DNA from: a virus
Virus record (IMG/VR): IMGVR_UViG_3300044701_003679
Coordinates: 1 to 24,512 of that record
Length of the DNA: 24,512 bases
Strand: one strand, 5' to 3'
The notes under the pieces: generated by a model
Database searches by the model: none
Told to the model about the DNA's origin: nothing
The model's input: the letters and a program-made list of their open reading frames with translations, nothing else
Made by a program: the position numbers and the translations under genes
In this document: positions 6,824 through 14,144 of the stretch, piece after piece
How the letters are laid out: every line of letters starts with the position of its first letter
Numbering within the stretch: position 1 is the stretch's first letter

Positions 6824-7696
6824 TCAGCCCAGCGGTGTTTTGGAGCGACGCGGGCACCGGCTGGCCTCTAAAGCGTCGGAACGGCCTGTAGCCCGTTTAA
6901 TGAACTCTCCGATTGAGACTTGTGTTTCGAGTTCACCCATTGCGGATTCGGGGTCAGGTCTGAATCCATAACGACGGTAAATAGCAGTGCGGCCTCGGCC
7001 TCCCCCGTCTGATTCAACAGCGGACGCGACTAATGCGGCCTCGGGCGGTAGGTGCTGTACGTGGTCCAGCATCATGGAGGTAATTCGTTTCTGGATCAGG
7101 CGCGTTGAAGAGACGGATTCTTGTGGTGGAGGTGGCTGATTCCACTTTCGTATGGTAGGGCGCGTCAGGGACCGGTCAATAGTGAACTGCACCTGCCAGC
7201 GGTCCGAGAATCGGCCCTCCTGCTCGACCCGAGTCTCGATAACCCGACCATTAAGTGTGCTTAGGCCGATGTGCTCGTTGCTCCAACGACCACCATGGTT
7301 TTCAAATTTAGCTATTACATAGTCTTTGGTGGGATTGACGCTAATAATTTGCAGAGGGCTGTGTTCGTGTTGTTGTAGAAGTTCACTTTTTGTTGCTTCT
7401 GACAGTTTTGAGATATCCCGCTTAAATAGATCCGGCACAAAAGCGAAACGCTCATCAATCGCTGAAGCCGGTGCCAAGCGATGCAGGGCTTGAGCGGCTG
7501 GGCGCGCTTTGACAGAACTGACAATCGCCGCTGTTATCCCAGTCGCGACTGCACCGGCGACTAACCCGGCGGCGATGCGTCTAGCACTGCTGCCTACCTG
7601 TTGTTTGTTGCACGTATGACTCCGAGGGATATGAGACTGCCCGCAGGGCTTTCCGTTTCCGCCCTCGGGGGCGTCGGTTAGCGCTAGGCGGGCGAC
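6824..7696 (-). CDS. Frame -1 extension of the 261-residue gene: Cys module, hydrophobic segment and possible GNAT-like domain
   Basis: This frame is open for 290 codons after the GGGAAAG heptamer at 7702-7696 and ends with TGA at 6824. It has no ATG, GTG or TTG for its first 73 codons (the first candidate is a TTG at 7477), so it cannot be started normally in full. Its residues 18-33 read CGQSHIPRSHTCNKQQ, close to CGQGHIARGKTCHKRG in the upstream gene, and a hydrophobic stretch follows (IAAGLVAGAVATGITAAIV), close to IAAGLTAGAVAALTF upstream. The C-terminal half is mixed alpha/beta and ends with ALVASAV...GRGRTAIYRRYGF, which resembles the last motif of GNAT acetyltransferases; this is weak. 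The middle part is clearly AT-richer than its neighbours. The best reading is a fusion product of 548 residues made by -1 frameshifting. A decayed gene or an assembly error is the alternative. Confidence 0.7.
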   Translation of the reverse strand, partial: VARLALTDAPEGGNGKPCGQSHIPRSHTCNKQQVGSSARRIAAGLVAGAVATGITAAIVSSVKARPAAQALHRLAPASAIDERFAFVPDLFKRDISKLSEATKSELLQQHEHSPLQIISVNPTKDYVIAKFENHGGRWSNEHIGLSTLNGRVIETRVEQEGRFSDRWQVQFTIDRSLTRPTIRKWNQPPPPQESVSSTRLIQKRITSMMLDHVQHLPPEAALVASAVESDGGGRGRTAIYRRYGFRPDPESAMGELETQVSIGEFIKRATGRSDALEASRCPRRSKTPLG

Positions 7697-8469
7697 TTTC
7701 CCGGCATGAGCGCAGCGTCGCGGCGCTGGCGGGCGGGATCGATGTAGGTCGTGGCGTAGGTATTGATGTAGTTGTCGCGGCGGGGCTTGCGATAGCCGGG
7801 CTCGTGTTTGCGGCGGAGCGCTTCGAGGGTGAGGTTGTGCCGGCGGATGCCACCGGGGATGCCGGTGTTCTTGAGCTCTTTCTTGGCCTCGTTGAACGCC
7901 TTGGGGGTCAGGCGCATCGAGGGTTCGGGGGCGGTGGCTTTGTGGACGGCCTCGGTGACGGCGCGTTGCGCTGTGCGGCGAAGTGCAGCGGGGCTACCAA
8001 GGATCGCCTTGCGACTGCCCTTGAAGGTCAAGGCTGCAACGGCACCGGCGGTCAGGCCAGCGGCGATGGCTTTACCGGTGGGGAAGGCGCCGCGTTTGTG
8101 GCAGGTCTTGCCTCGGGCGATGTGGCCCTGGCCGCAGGCTTGGCCATCGGCATCGCGGCGGCTGGTCTTACCGGAGCACTTCCACTTCGCCCGGGACAAG
8201 CAGAGCGGGGTGTTCTTCTCAGCGCCGGAGCAGTCGTACCCCTCGGATTTCATGTCACCGAAGCTGCGGGCGCAGTAGCGGTCACCTTTGTCGGTGCCGG
8301 GGGCGATGCGGTAGCCCTTGGCGCCGTAGCGGACCTTGTTTTTGCGGCCGGTCTCGGGGTTGGTGACGACCTTGGTGTACTTCTTGTCGTCCTCGGTGTC
8401 CTTCTGGGCACGGGGCTTGGCAACGCCCGAGGAGGCGTCGATGCGGACGGTGGCCGGGGTCAGGGCCAT
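7684..8469 (-). CDS. Cys/Lys/Arg-rich head-region protein with one hydrophobic segment (261 residues)
   Basis: It starts MALTPATVRIDASSGVAKPR. Residues 30-105 form a Cys/Lys/Arg-rich block: KNKVRYGAKGYRIAPGTDKG, then DRYCARSFG, and further Cys at 80, 90 and 98. I recall such a block (DUF6321-like) from cyanophage and other viral proteins, but the name is tentative. Residues 112-127 carry CGQGHIARGKTCHKRG, followed by a hydrophobic segment (about 134-149). The C-terminal part is basic (KKELKNTGIPGGIRRHN...RRKHEPGYRKPRRD). It is encoded between the MuF-type head gene cluster and the capsid protease, so it is probably a virion or ejected protein; that is inference. The final codons carry the GGGAAAG slippery site that would extend the protein to 548 residues. 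The start lies 3 nt after the stop of the 311-residue gene. Confidence 0.75.
   Translation of the reverse strand: MALTPATVRIDASSGVAKPRAQKDTEDDKKYTKVVTNPETGRKNKVRYGAKGYRIAPGTDKGDRYCARSFGDMKSEGYDCSGAEKNTPLCLSRAKWKCSGKTSRRDADGQACGQGHIARGKTCHKRGAFPTGKAIAAGLTAGAVAALTFKGSRKAILGSPAALRRTAQRAVTEAVHKATAPEPSMRLTPKAFNEAKKELKNTGIPGGIRRHNLTLEALRRKHEPGYRKPRRDNYINTYATTYIDPARQRRDAALMPGKSPA
7696..7702 (-). other. Candidate programmed -1 ribosomal frameshift heptamer (GGGAAAG)
   Basis: In the zero frame the codons are CCG GGA AAG TCG CCC GCC TAG, so the heptamer is G GGA AAG, a canonical X XXY YYZ slippery site. After slipping the codons are GGG AAA GTC. GGGAAAG is the heptamer used in the lambda G-T tail chaperone frameshift (established knowledge). 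The zero-frame stop comes only four codons later. Downstream, GGGCG at 7664-7660 can pair with CGCCC at 7673-7669 or with CGCCC at 7694-7690, giving alternative small stems. Confidence 0.65.
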
Positions 8470-8472
8470 GGC

Positions 8473-9408
8473 TCAGATGGCGAGTTGGTCGAGCTCGGGG
8501 GAGAAGCCGGCGGCGTAGACCGAGTCGCGGCGGCCGGGGCGGTTATACATCCGCTCGAACTGTGATTTGGCTGTGCGATAGGTGACGTTGCTCTTGGCAG
8601 CAGCAGCGCGCCCAAATGTGTTGCGCAGCCCTGCAGCGGCATTTGAGGCTGCAGATTTGGCACCGGAGAGGTTGGCCTTGTTCAGATCACCGGTGAGCGC
8701 GGAGCCGACTAGGGCTGAGACTGCTCCCGAGCCAAGGGAACGTTTGGCTTGTTGCTTTAAGGCTTTGTTGTTGGTGCGGTTGCCCTTGGCGGCCATACCG
8801 GCAGCTCCAAGTGCTGCAAAAGCTCCTTGTGCCTGGAGTGCGCGGCCCGCTCCTTTGAGGTCGCCGGACATGCCCTTGGCGACGCTTTGGGCGTAGTTGT
8901 ACAGGGTGCCTGCGGTGCCTGCGATAACAGCGGCGTTCTCAAGACCCGCACGCACACGCGATCCGGCTTTCTGTGCCGTGCCCTTGGTGCATTTCTCGCC
9001 CTCGGAGATGCTGCCCTTGCCGCACTTGAGGTCCAGGCGCTCGGCGGCGTCCAGCCGAGCGCGGATGTAGGCGCGGGAGCGGTGCTGGATGCCCAGGTCG
9101 CAGGCGGCGAGGTACTCCTGCGGGCTCAGGGCATCGTTGCGGTCCATCTTTTTGGCGTAGCTGCCGCAGCTGCCGTCGCAGGAGGCTTTGCCCTTACGGC
9201 CCTTGCCCATGCACCCGCAGTCCCCGTCCATGGGGGCTTTGGTGTTTTTGACGTTTTTGGCGCTCCGTTTGCGGCTGTGCTTGGCCTTCTGGGCATCGTC
9301 GGGTTCGGCACCCTCGCGGGTCTCTTCCTCAGGGGTTTCGCCCATTTCGTGGGCTTTTCCTTCGCCGGGCTCGAGTTCGAGGGGACGGCGCTTCTTGGTA
9401 GCGGGCAT
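8473..9408 (-). CDS. Cys/Ala-rich head-region protein (311 residues), paralogue-like to the next gene
   Basis: It starts MPATKKRRPLELEPGEGKAH. Domains in order: a highly charged N-terminus (1-58); a Cys cluster with Cys 64, 66, 77 and 81 in a Gly/Lys-rich setting (DCGCMGKGRKGKASCDGSCG); a short helical region with another Cys at 103; the module CGKGSISEGEKCTKGT at 129-144; and hydrophobic Ala/Gly-rich helices from about 152 (LENAAVIAGTAGTLY and AFAALGAAGMAA). The C-terminus ends RRDSVYAAGFSPELDQLAI, faintly like the RRDAALMPGKSP end of the neighbouring gene. The Cys module plus hydrophobic helix is shared with that gene and with its -1 frame extension. The low-complexity helical part suits a membrane-active or DNA-associated ejection protein. 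No family is known to me. Confidence 0.75.
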   Translation of the reverse strand: MPATKKRRPLELEPGEGKAHEMGETPEEETREGAEPDDAQKAKHSRKRSAKNVKNTKAPMDGDCGCMGKGRKGKASCDGSCGSYAKKMDRNDALSPQEYLAACDLGIQHRSRAYIRARLDAAERLDLKCGKGSISEGEKCTKGTAQKAGSRVRAGLENAAVIAGTAGTLYNYAQSVAKGMSGDLKGAGRALQAQGAFAALGAAGMAAKGNRTNNKALKQQAKRSLGSGAVSALVGSALTGDLNKANLSGAKSAASNAAAGLRNTFGRAAAAKSNVTYRTAKSQFERMYNRPGRRDSVYAAGFSPELDQLAI

Positions 9409-9460
9409 GGCAAGCAGGGCGCGTCCGCCCAGGCTGTATAAGCCAGGCTATGGAGGGCCG

Positions 9461-10330
9461 TTAGAGCGGAACTGGCGCGATCTGCTCGAAGACGGCGGCC
9501 TTGTTCAGAGCAACAGGCTCGATGCGCGTTGCTTTCAGGGCACGGGCTACATCGCGCTGGTGTGATTTCTGCATGGAGGCGTAGTCCGGGTCGAGACTGT
9601 CGACCTCGTTTGTCCACGGGGCGAGGTAACAGCGGCAGCGCGGGTGCAGGGGGACGCGGATCTCTGGGCGGCGATAGATCTGGCCCGCTCTCGGGGCGCA
9701 ATAGGCGCAGCTGCGGTCATCTGCTGTGGCGTAGTACATCACCAGATCGATGCCCTGGGCGGCGTAGTACGTGTTGGAGGCGTCGTTGTAGGCCCGCAGG
9801 CTTTCGGTGCGGACGATGACGTCGGCACGGGATTTCACAACGCCGAGGCGCGAGCGCATGTCGTGGACGATGGCGTCGGTGGCGCGGCCTTCGACGATGC
9901 CCTGGGTGACGATCTCGGCAGCGCTGCTGGCGAAGGTCTCACCGTGTTTGCGTAGGAAGCCCCGGGCCTGGGCGGCGGAGGCGAAGGCGGCTTCGATGGG
10001 GATGGTGGCGTCGACGCGGGGGCCGGTTTGCACCAGGCCGGTGAGCTCGTCGGCGACGGTCAGGCCGTAGCGGCTCGCTGTTTGGACAAGGTTGCGGAAG
10101 ATCCGGTCGTAGGCGTCGACGCGGTCGGGGCGGTAGGCCGGGACCAGTTGCCGGAACTCTTGGAGAAGGGCCAGGTTGCGCTGCGTGGGGTCCGCGGCTC
10201 CGGAACGCATGTGGATGCGAGCGTGGCGGACGAGGTTGTTGAAGCTGGTGTCGAGGACGCGGTTGAGCAGGCGCAGCGTGCCGTCCTCGGCTGTACGCAG
10301 GGCCTGGTTGTAGCGCTCAATCAGCTCCAC
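9461..10330 (-). CDS. MuF-type minor head protein
   Basis: This 289-residue protein starts from a GTG at 10330 (MELIERYNQALRTAEDGT), with the first 14 nt inside the upstream gene. The MuF (SPP1 gp7-like) signature is clear in the C-terminal half: RTESLRAYNDASNTYYAAQG at 174-193, the metal-like Cys pair at 208 and 211 (SCAYCAPRAGQIY), and HPRCRCYLAP at 229-238 with His 229, Cys 232 and Cys 234. These proteins bind the portal, are carried in the procapsid, and act in head morphogenesis or DNA ejection. The C-terminal tail after residue 240 is short. It sits downstream of the portal with one large gene between them, a variation on the usual adjacent order. Confidence 0.9.
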   Translation of the reverse strand: MELIERYNQALRTAEDGTLRLLNRVLDTSFNNLVRHARIHMRSGAADPTQRNLALLQEFRQLVPAYRPDRVDAYDRIFRNLVQTASRYGLTVADELTGLVQTGPRVDATIPIEAAFASAAQARGFLRKHGETFASSAAEIVTQGIVEGRATDAIVHDMRSRLGVVKSRADVIVRTESLRAYNDASNTYYAAQGIDLVMYYATADDRSCAYCAPRAGQIYRRPEIRVPLHPRCRCYLAPWTNEVDSLDPDYASMQKSHQRDVARALKATRIEPVALNKAAVFEQIAPVPL

Positions 10331-12077
10331 GTTGTCTGCGCTCGATCAGGCGGCGGGCCTCGCGCTGGGCGGCGGCGCGGGTCATGCCTTCATTGCCGGG
10401 GCGACCGAGGATGTCGCGGGTCAGTTCGGTCAGGTTGCGCAGTCGCTCTGGAGCGCGGCCGGTGGCGGGGGCGCGGCGGCTGAGGCGGGGGAAACCGTTC
10501 TCGTTGAGGATGCGGAAGGCGGAATCGGTATCCGGCAGCTCGGTGCTGCGGCTGATCTGCTGCGCCACGCGGCGGGCCGTGCCCTCGCCGATGGTGAAGT
10601 CGTTGTTCAGGCGCATCACACGGGTGTGGTAGTGGTTGCGCAGGACCAGATCGGCGTGGTCGCGGCTCAGGATCTGAGTGGGCTGGTTGGTGGTCCGACC
10701 GACATAGCGGGCCAGACCAGCAAGGCCGTCACCGAAGGGTGAATCGGATGCAGCAGCATTGCGGCGCATTCCCTGCGCGACGCCCTCGAAGTAGGTGTCG
10801 TACTGGGCAACGAGACCGCGGCGGATGCTGCGCGCTTCACCGGTCATGTTGGTGCCGTTGATGGCGGAGCGCATCAGGCGGGTAGCTTCGACCCGAGCTT
10901 GGTTGCGCTGGCCGACCGAGAGGCCCGCAAAGCGTGAGTTCAGGGTGCTGTCACCGACCTCGCGGATGTAGCGGTTGACGTCCTCGGTGCGGATGCCGCC
11001 GTCCGGGCCGACGAAGCGGCGTAGGCGCATGTCTTGACGCAGAGTTTCGCCCCAGCTGCCAAGGCGTTCGGCCAGCTGCGTGTCCACGAGAGCGTTGCGC
11101 GCTGCCATCGAGAACTGACCTTGGCTGCCGACTGCGCCGGTGCCCCGCAGGCCGAACTGCGAGACCAGGAATTCGTTGGCAGCGTGCTCGGAGAAGATGC
11201 TGCCTCGTTGGCTGCCGGCGCGGGTTCCCGGGCTCTTGGCGCCGTAGAGGGTTTGGACGGCTTCCTGCCGCCAGGTGTCGTAGGTCAGGGAGCCAGAGCG
11301 GGCGCGTGCTTGCAGCGTGTCCAGGTTGGAGCGCAGGTTGCTGGCCTCGTAGTCGGCGGCGTTGGGACGGAAGCTCAAGGGACCGATGCGCCCGAGGTTG
11401 CCGGCGGCAGCGGCCTGCGTTGCTTGGATACGGGAGCCGCGGTTGACGGCGGTTGCGATCTCGGCAGCGGCGCCAGCTGCGGCGGCCCGGCGTGATGCGC
11501 GGACGTCCGCAACACCGGGGATCCGGTCAAGGACGGAATCGACCGCCCGCACAGCAGCACCATCAATCTGAGCGCCAACACCGTTGCGGTAGGACGCGAA
11601 GCCCCGCTTCAGACCGGCGTGGGCGCCGAGGCCCACCAGCGTCACACCGAGGACAGCCATCACCGGAGTGCTGGCGGCGGTGAGTTGGCGCTTGAGCTGT
11701 TTCTTTTGTTCGAGGTTGTCGCCAGGGGCGAGCTTGACCGCGCCTCGGATCAGGGAGTTGCGCCCTCGCTGGACACGGGAGGGGTTGAGGGTGACCACGC
11801 CACGGGCCAGATCCTTGGCACCGCGTTGGATCGAGGCGATGCCGGCGAGGGGATCGGTGCGGTGGGCCTGGAGCTCAGAGTTGGTGCCTTTGCCCTCCAG
11901 GCGACAGTCCCAGTTGGGCGGGATGCAGCGGTTGCCGCACTTCTTGTTGGGTGGGGTGCATTGGACGCCGCGACGGGTTTTCCCGGTACGGGTGGTGAGG
12001 GCACCCCGGGCATCGTTGCGCTGCTGCGCTGCCAGGTAAGCCGCGGTGCGGATGGTGGATTGCTCTTGGCTGTCCAT
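10317..12077 (-). CDS. Large Ala/Arg-rich head-region protein with an N-terminal four-Cys motif
   Basis: The protein has 586 residues from the ATG at 12077 (MDSQEQSTIRTAAYLAAQQ). An in-frame TTG at 12092 would add five residues. The ATG is favoured because GGGAGG lies about 8 nt upstream and TGATG couples it to the portal stop. Residues 40-58 hold Cys 40, 47, 51 and 58 in the motif CTPPNKKCGNRCIPPNWDC, a probable small metal-binding or disulphide unit that I associate with cyanobacterial phage proteins. A hydrophobic segment follows at about 135-152 (TPVMAVLGVTLVGLGAHAG). The long remainder is Arg/Ala-rich and helical, with no visible catalytic motif. Large helical proteins between portal and MuF may be internal or ejected virion proteins; this is inference. 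Confidence 0.75.
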   Translation of the reverse strand: MDSQEQSTIRTAAYLAAQQRNDARGALTTRTGKTRRGVQCTPPNKKCGNRCIPPNWDCRLEGKGTNSELQAHRTDPLAGIASIQRGAKDLARGVVTLNPSRVQRGRNSLIRGAVKLAPGDNLEQKKQLKRQLTAASTPVMAVLGVTLVGLGAHAGLKRGFASYRNGVGAQIDGAAVRAVDSVLDRIPGVADVRASRRAAAAGAAAEIATAVNRGSRIQATQAAAAGNLGRIGPLSFRPNAADYEASNLRSNLDTLQARARSGSLTYDTWRQEAVQTLYGAKSPGTRAGSQRGSIFSEHAANEFLVSQFGLRGTGAVGSQGQFSMAARNALVDTQLAERLGSWGETLRQDMRLRRFVGPDGGIRTEDVNRYIREVGDSTLNSRFAGLSVGQRNQARVEATRLMRSAINGTNMTGEARSIRRGLVAQYDTYFEGVAQGMRRNAAASDSPFGDGLAGLARYVGRTTNQPTQILSRDHADLVLRNHYHTRVMRLNNDFTIGEGTARRVAQQISRSTELPDTDSAFRILNENGFPRLSRRAPATGRAPERLRNLTELTRDILGRPGNEGMTRAAAQREARRLIERRQRGAD

Positions 12078-13909
12078 CAGTACGCCTCCCAACCGGCACG
12101 AAGGGCTTCGAGTTCGCCCTCGGGGACAGGGGAGAGCCCTGCCACAGTCTGCCGAGGGAAGAAAGTCGCCACGGCGCTGCGAGCAGCACGCATCGAAGCG
12201 AAGCCAGTGGCGTAGGGCCCGTCGACGAGGGCGCCGTCGCAGGCGAAGCGGGCTCGGTAGAGCTTGTAAGCCCGGGTGCGATTGGGCCCGAAGATCATCA
12301 GCGGGGCCGAACTGCTGGCATCGGTGCGCTGGCCGTCGGGACCGACGAGGTAACCAGCGCGGATGTCACCGCTGCGGTGCGTTACGTGGATACGTAGGCC
12401 CTGGGCTTCGTAGCGGTCGAAGGCGTCGGTCTTGGCGGCTGGGCTGGGTTGAGGGGCGTCGTCCTCGGGTTCTTCGGGGTCTTCCTGTTCAGCAGCGGGC
12501 TGCTCGGGCGGGGCAAGAGCGGCCTGAGCCTGCGCCTCGTAGCCCATCATTTGGCTCTGGAATTGGGCGTCCGTGGTCGCGATCAGCTGCTCGGTGACCG
12601 CTGGGTTGAGCGTCGTCTCCAGGGTGTATTCGGTACCGCCGAAGCGGGCTTCGCGCACTTCCAGCGGGTTCAGCACACCGAGGTTGATGTACTGGGCGTC
12701 GACCTGGGCCATCTGCAGGCGCAGGGCGGCGTCCTCGGCTTCGGTCTGCGTGAAGACGTTGGGGAAGTGGACCGTCCAGGAACGCGGGGCGCGGCCTCGG
12801 GTCGGACCTTCCTTGGAGAGGAGGATGTACTGGAAGACTTCGGTGATCGGGGTGCGGCAGTAGACCTCCTGCCACTGCTCGACCAGGGAGGCCCAGACCC
12901 GCTCCTCGAAGCGACCCTCTTTGCCGAGGCCACCGGGGGAGTCGCCCATCAGGATCGAGGCCGGCCAGCCGGTGGCGGCTTGGAGGTCCTTGATGAAGGG
13001 GTCCGTGGCGGAGGCGATGTTGCTCAGGGCGCGGTTGAGGAACTGCAGGTCCTCTTCCACGTCGACGACCATGCCGCCGTAGACACTGCGGCTGAGGCTG
13101 TTGGCTTCGAGGCGCTTGCGCAGATCGCCCTCGTTGCCGGAAGCGATGCGCTGGAACAGACCGGGGATCTTGTGGACGAACAGGTCGGCGTCCGTCGTCA
13201 TCGACTCCAGGCCGGCCATCGCCGACTCGTAGCGCTTGTACGCCTCCCAGATCAGCTGGAGGACGGATTGGCCCCAGCCGGTGTTGCGGACCCGGACGTT
13301 CCAGGGCAGGTACAGGCCGTCGAAGCGGGCGATGCGGCTGCTGTGGATGCGGACGTTGACGTAGGAGCCCTGCTGGTCGGGGGTCAGGCGCTGGCTGGTG
13401 GTGATCCGGTAGTGCGAGGGCTTCGAGTAGTCGGTGATCGAGAAGTCCTCGGGGATCAGCTCGTGACGGGACAGGGGCACGTAGCCGCGGATGGCGCGGA
13501 TGCGCTCAGGCTCAACAGGCTCGGCTGGGTCAAGACCGTCGTCGATCAGCAGGACCAGGCCGGCGCCGCCGTAGAGACGCTGGAGCTTGACGACCTCGGC
13601 CAGGGCGTGGTGAAACTGCGTCGCCTTCAGGAACTCTTCGAACCCGGCGATCAGATCGTTGGCGTTGGCCTCGTCGTCAGTGCCGAGGGTGATCGTTGGG
13701 CGGTGCCGGAGGATCTCGTCACCAATGGCGTCGACGTAGCGGCGGGGGATTCCGTGGCTGTAGAGAGCTTCAAGTTCTGCTTCTCCAAGGAAAGCCTTTG
13801 CGCCTATTGCCGTAGAAACTGTCTTGTCTCTCGAAGGAACTCCCATTCCAGTGAGAATGTTTACGAGTGCCCCGTCGTTCCGGAACTCTTCAGTAGCTGC
13901 GTTGGCCAC
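12077..13909 (-). CDS. Portal protein (DUF1073-like) with an acidic linker and C-terminal extension
   Basis: The protein has 610 residues and starts from a GTG at 13909; no ATG, GTG or TTG exists between it and the upstream in-frame stop. The N-terminal about 460 residues follow the DUF1073 portal pattern: an opening DGALVNILTGMGVPSRDK, YGGAGLVLLIDDGLDP, RIHSSRIARFDGLYLPW, a central GWGQSVLQLIWEAYKRYE, and ATGWPASILMGDSPGGLG. Portals form the ring through which DNA is packaged and ejected. Residues about 466-495 are a Pro/Glu/Asp-rich linker, followed by an extra domain (496-610) containing GLRIHVTHRSGDIRAGYLVG and ARFACDGALVDGPYATGFAS. The first about 55 codons are visibly poorer in GC than the rest, a composition seam next to the HNH module. 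The stop is coupled to the next gene by TGATG. Confidence 0.88.
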   Translation of the reverse strand: MANAATEEFRNDGALVNILTGMGVPSRDKTVSTAIGAKAFLGEAELEALYSHGIPRRYVDAIGDEILRHRPTITLGTDDEANANDLIAGFEEFLKATQFHHALAEVVKLQRLYGGAGLVLLIDDGLDPAEPVEPERIRAIRGYVPLSRHELIPEDFSITDYSKPSHYRITTSQRLTPDQQGSYVNVRIHSSRIARFDGLYLPWNVRVRNTGWGQSVLQLIWEAYKRYESAMAGLESMTTDADLFVHKIPGLFQRIASGNEGDLRKRLEANSLSRSVYGGMVVDVEEDLQFLNRALSNIASATDPFIKDLQAATGWPASILMGDSPGGLGKEGRFEERVWASLVEQWQEVYCRTPITEVFQYILLSKEGPTRGRAPRSWTVHFPNVFTQTEAEDAALRLQMAQVDAQYINLGVLNPLEVREARFGGTEYTLETTLNPAVTEQLIATTDAQFQSQMMGYEAQAQAALAPPEQPAAEQEDPEEPEDDAPQPSPAAKTDAFDRYEAQGLRIHVTHRSGDIRAGYLVGPDGQRTDASSSAPLMIFGPNRTRAYKLYRARFACDGALVDGPYATGFASMRAARSAVATFFPRQTVAGLSPVPEGELEALRAGWEAY

Positions 13910-13997
13910 GACGGTGAAAGCGTGGGAGTTCAGTTCAAATTTTATGGAGGGAAATCTAAACCTTTTCGAATTGGCGAAGATTCAACTCTTGGACGAT

Positions 13998-14071
13998 AAA
14001 ACTTAGAGTGCAGAGGCCAAAACTTAGAGTTGCGACGACATAATTTAGAATTTCTGCCGATAACTCAGCTT
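13998..14071. repeat. 12-bp direct repeats at 21-bp spacing (iteron-like)
   Basis: AAAACTTAGAGT occurs exactly at 13998-14009 and 14019-14030. A diverged copy, ATAATTTAGAAT, lies at 14040-14051, again 21 bases on, and a weaker one (ATAACTCAGCTT) begins at 14060. Spacers of 9 bases are unrelated and GC-rich. The 21-bp period places copies on the same face of the helix. The array lies in the AT-rich region between the divergent portal (minus) and HNH (plus) genes, where it could be an operator array. Confidence 0.7.
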
Positions 14072-14144
14072 TTTGGTGCAAAGTGTTGGGGCATGGGGTA
14101 TCGCGCTCGGGGGTTCGTAGCCTGGGACAGCAGCCTTGTGCGGC

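Noticed and set aside
6824-7477. The frameshift extension as a separate 217-residue gene starting at the TTG at 7477
   Set aside because: The open frame upstream of the TTG encodes a Cys module and hydrophobic helix like those of the neighbouring gene, so the true protein is longer. No Shine-Dalgarno precedes the TTG.
12077-12425. Acb1-like (anti-CBASS) phosphoesterase in the portal C-terminus
   Set aside because: The fold needs two H-x-T/S motifs. Only one clear HVTH is visible, so the activity cannot be claimed.
12449-13999. A 516-codon open frame on the plus strand opposite the portal gene
   Set aside because: It mirrors the portal codons in a GC-rich gene. Its product is Gly/Val/Asp/Leu-rich with no motif, while the minus strand encodes a clear portal.
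13998-14071. The 21-bp-spaced repeats as a CRISPR array
   Set aside because: Repeats are only 12 bp with 9-bp spacers, far too short for CRISPR, and no cas genes are present.
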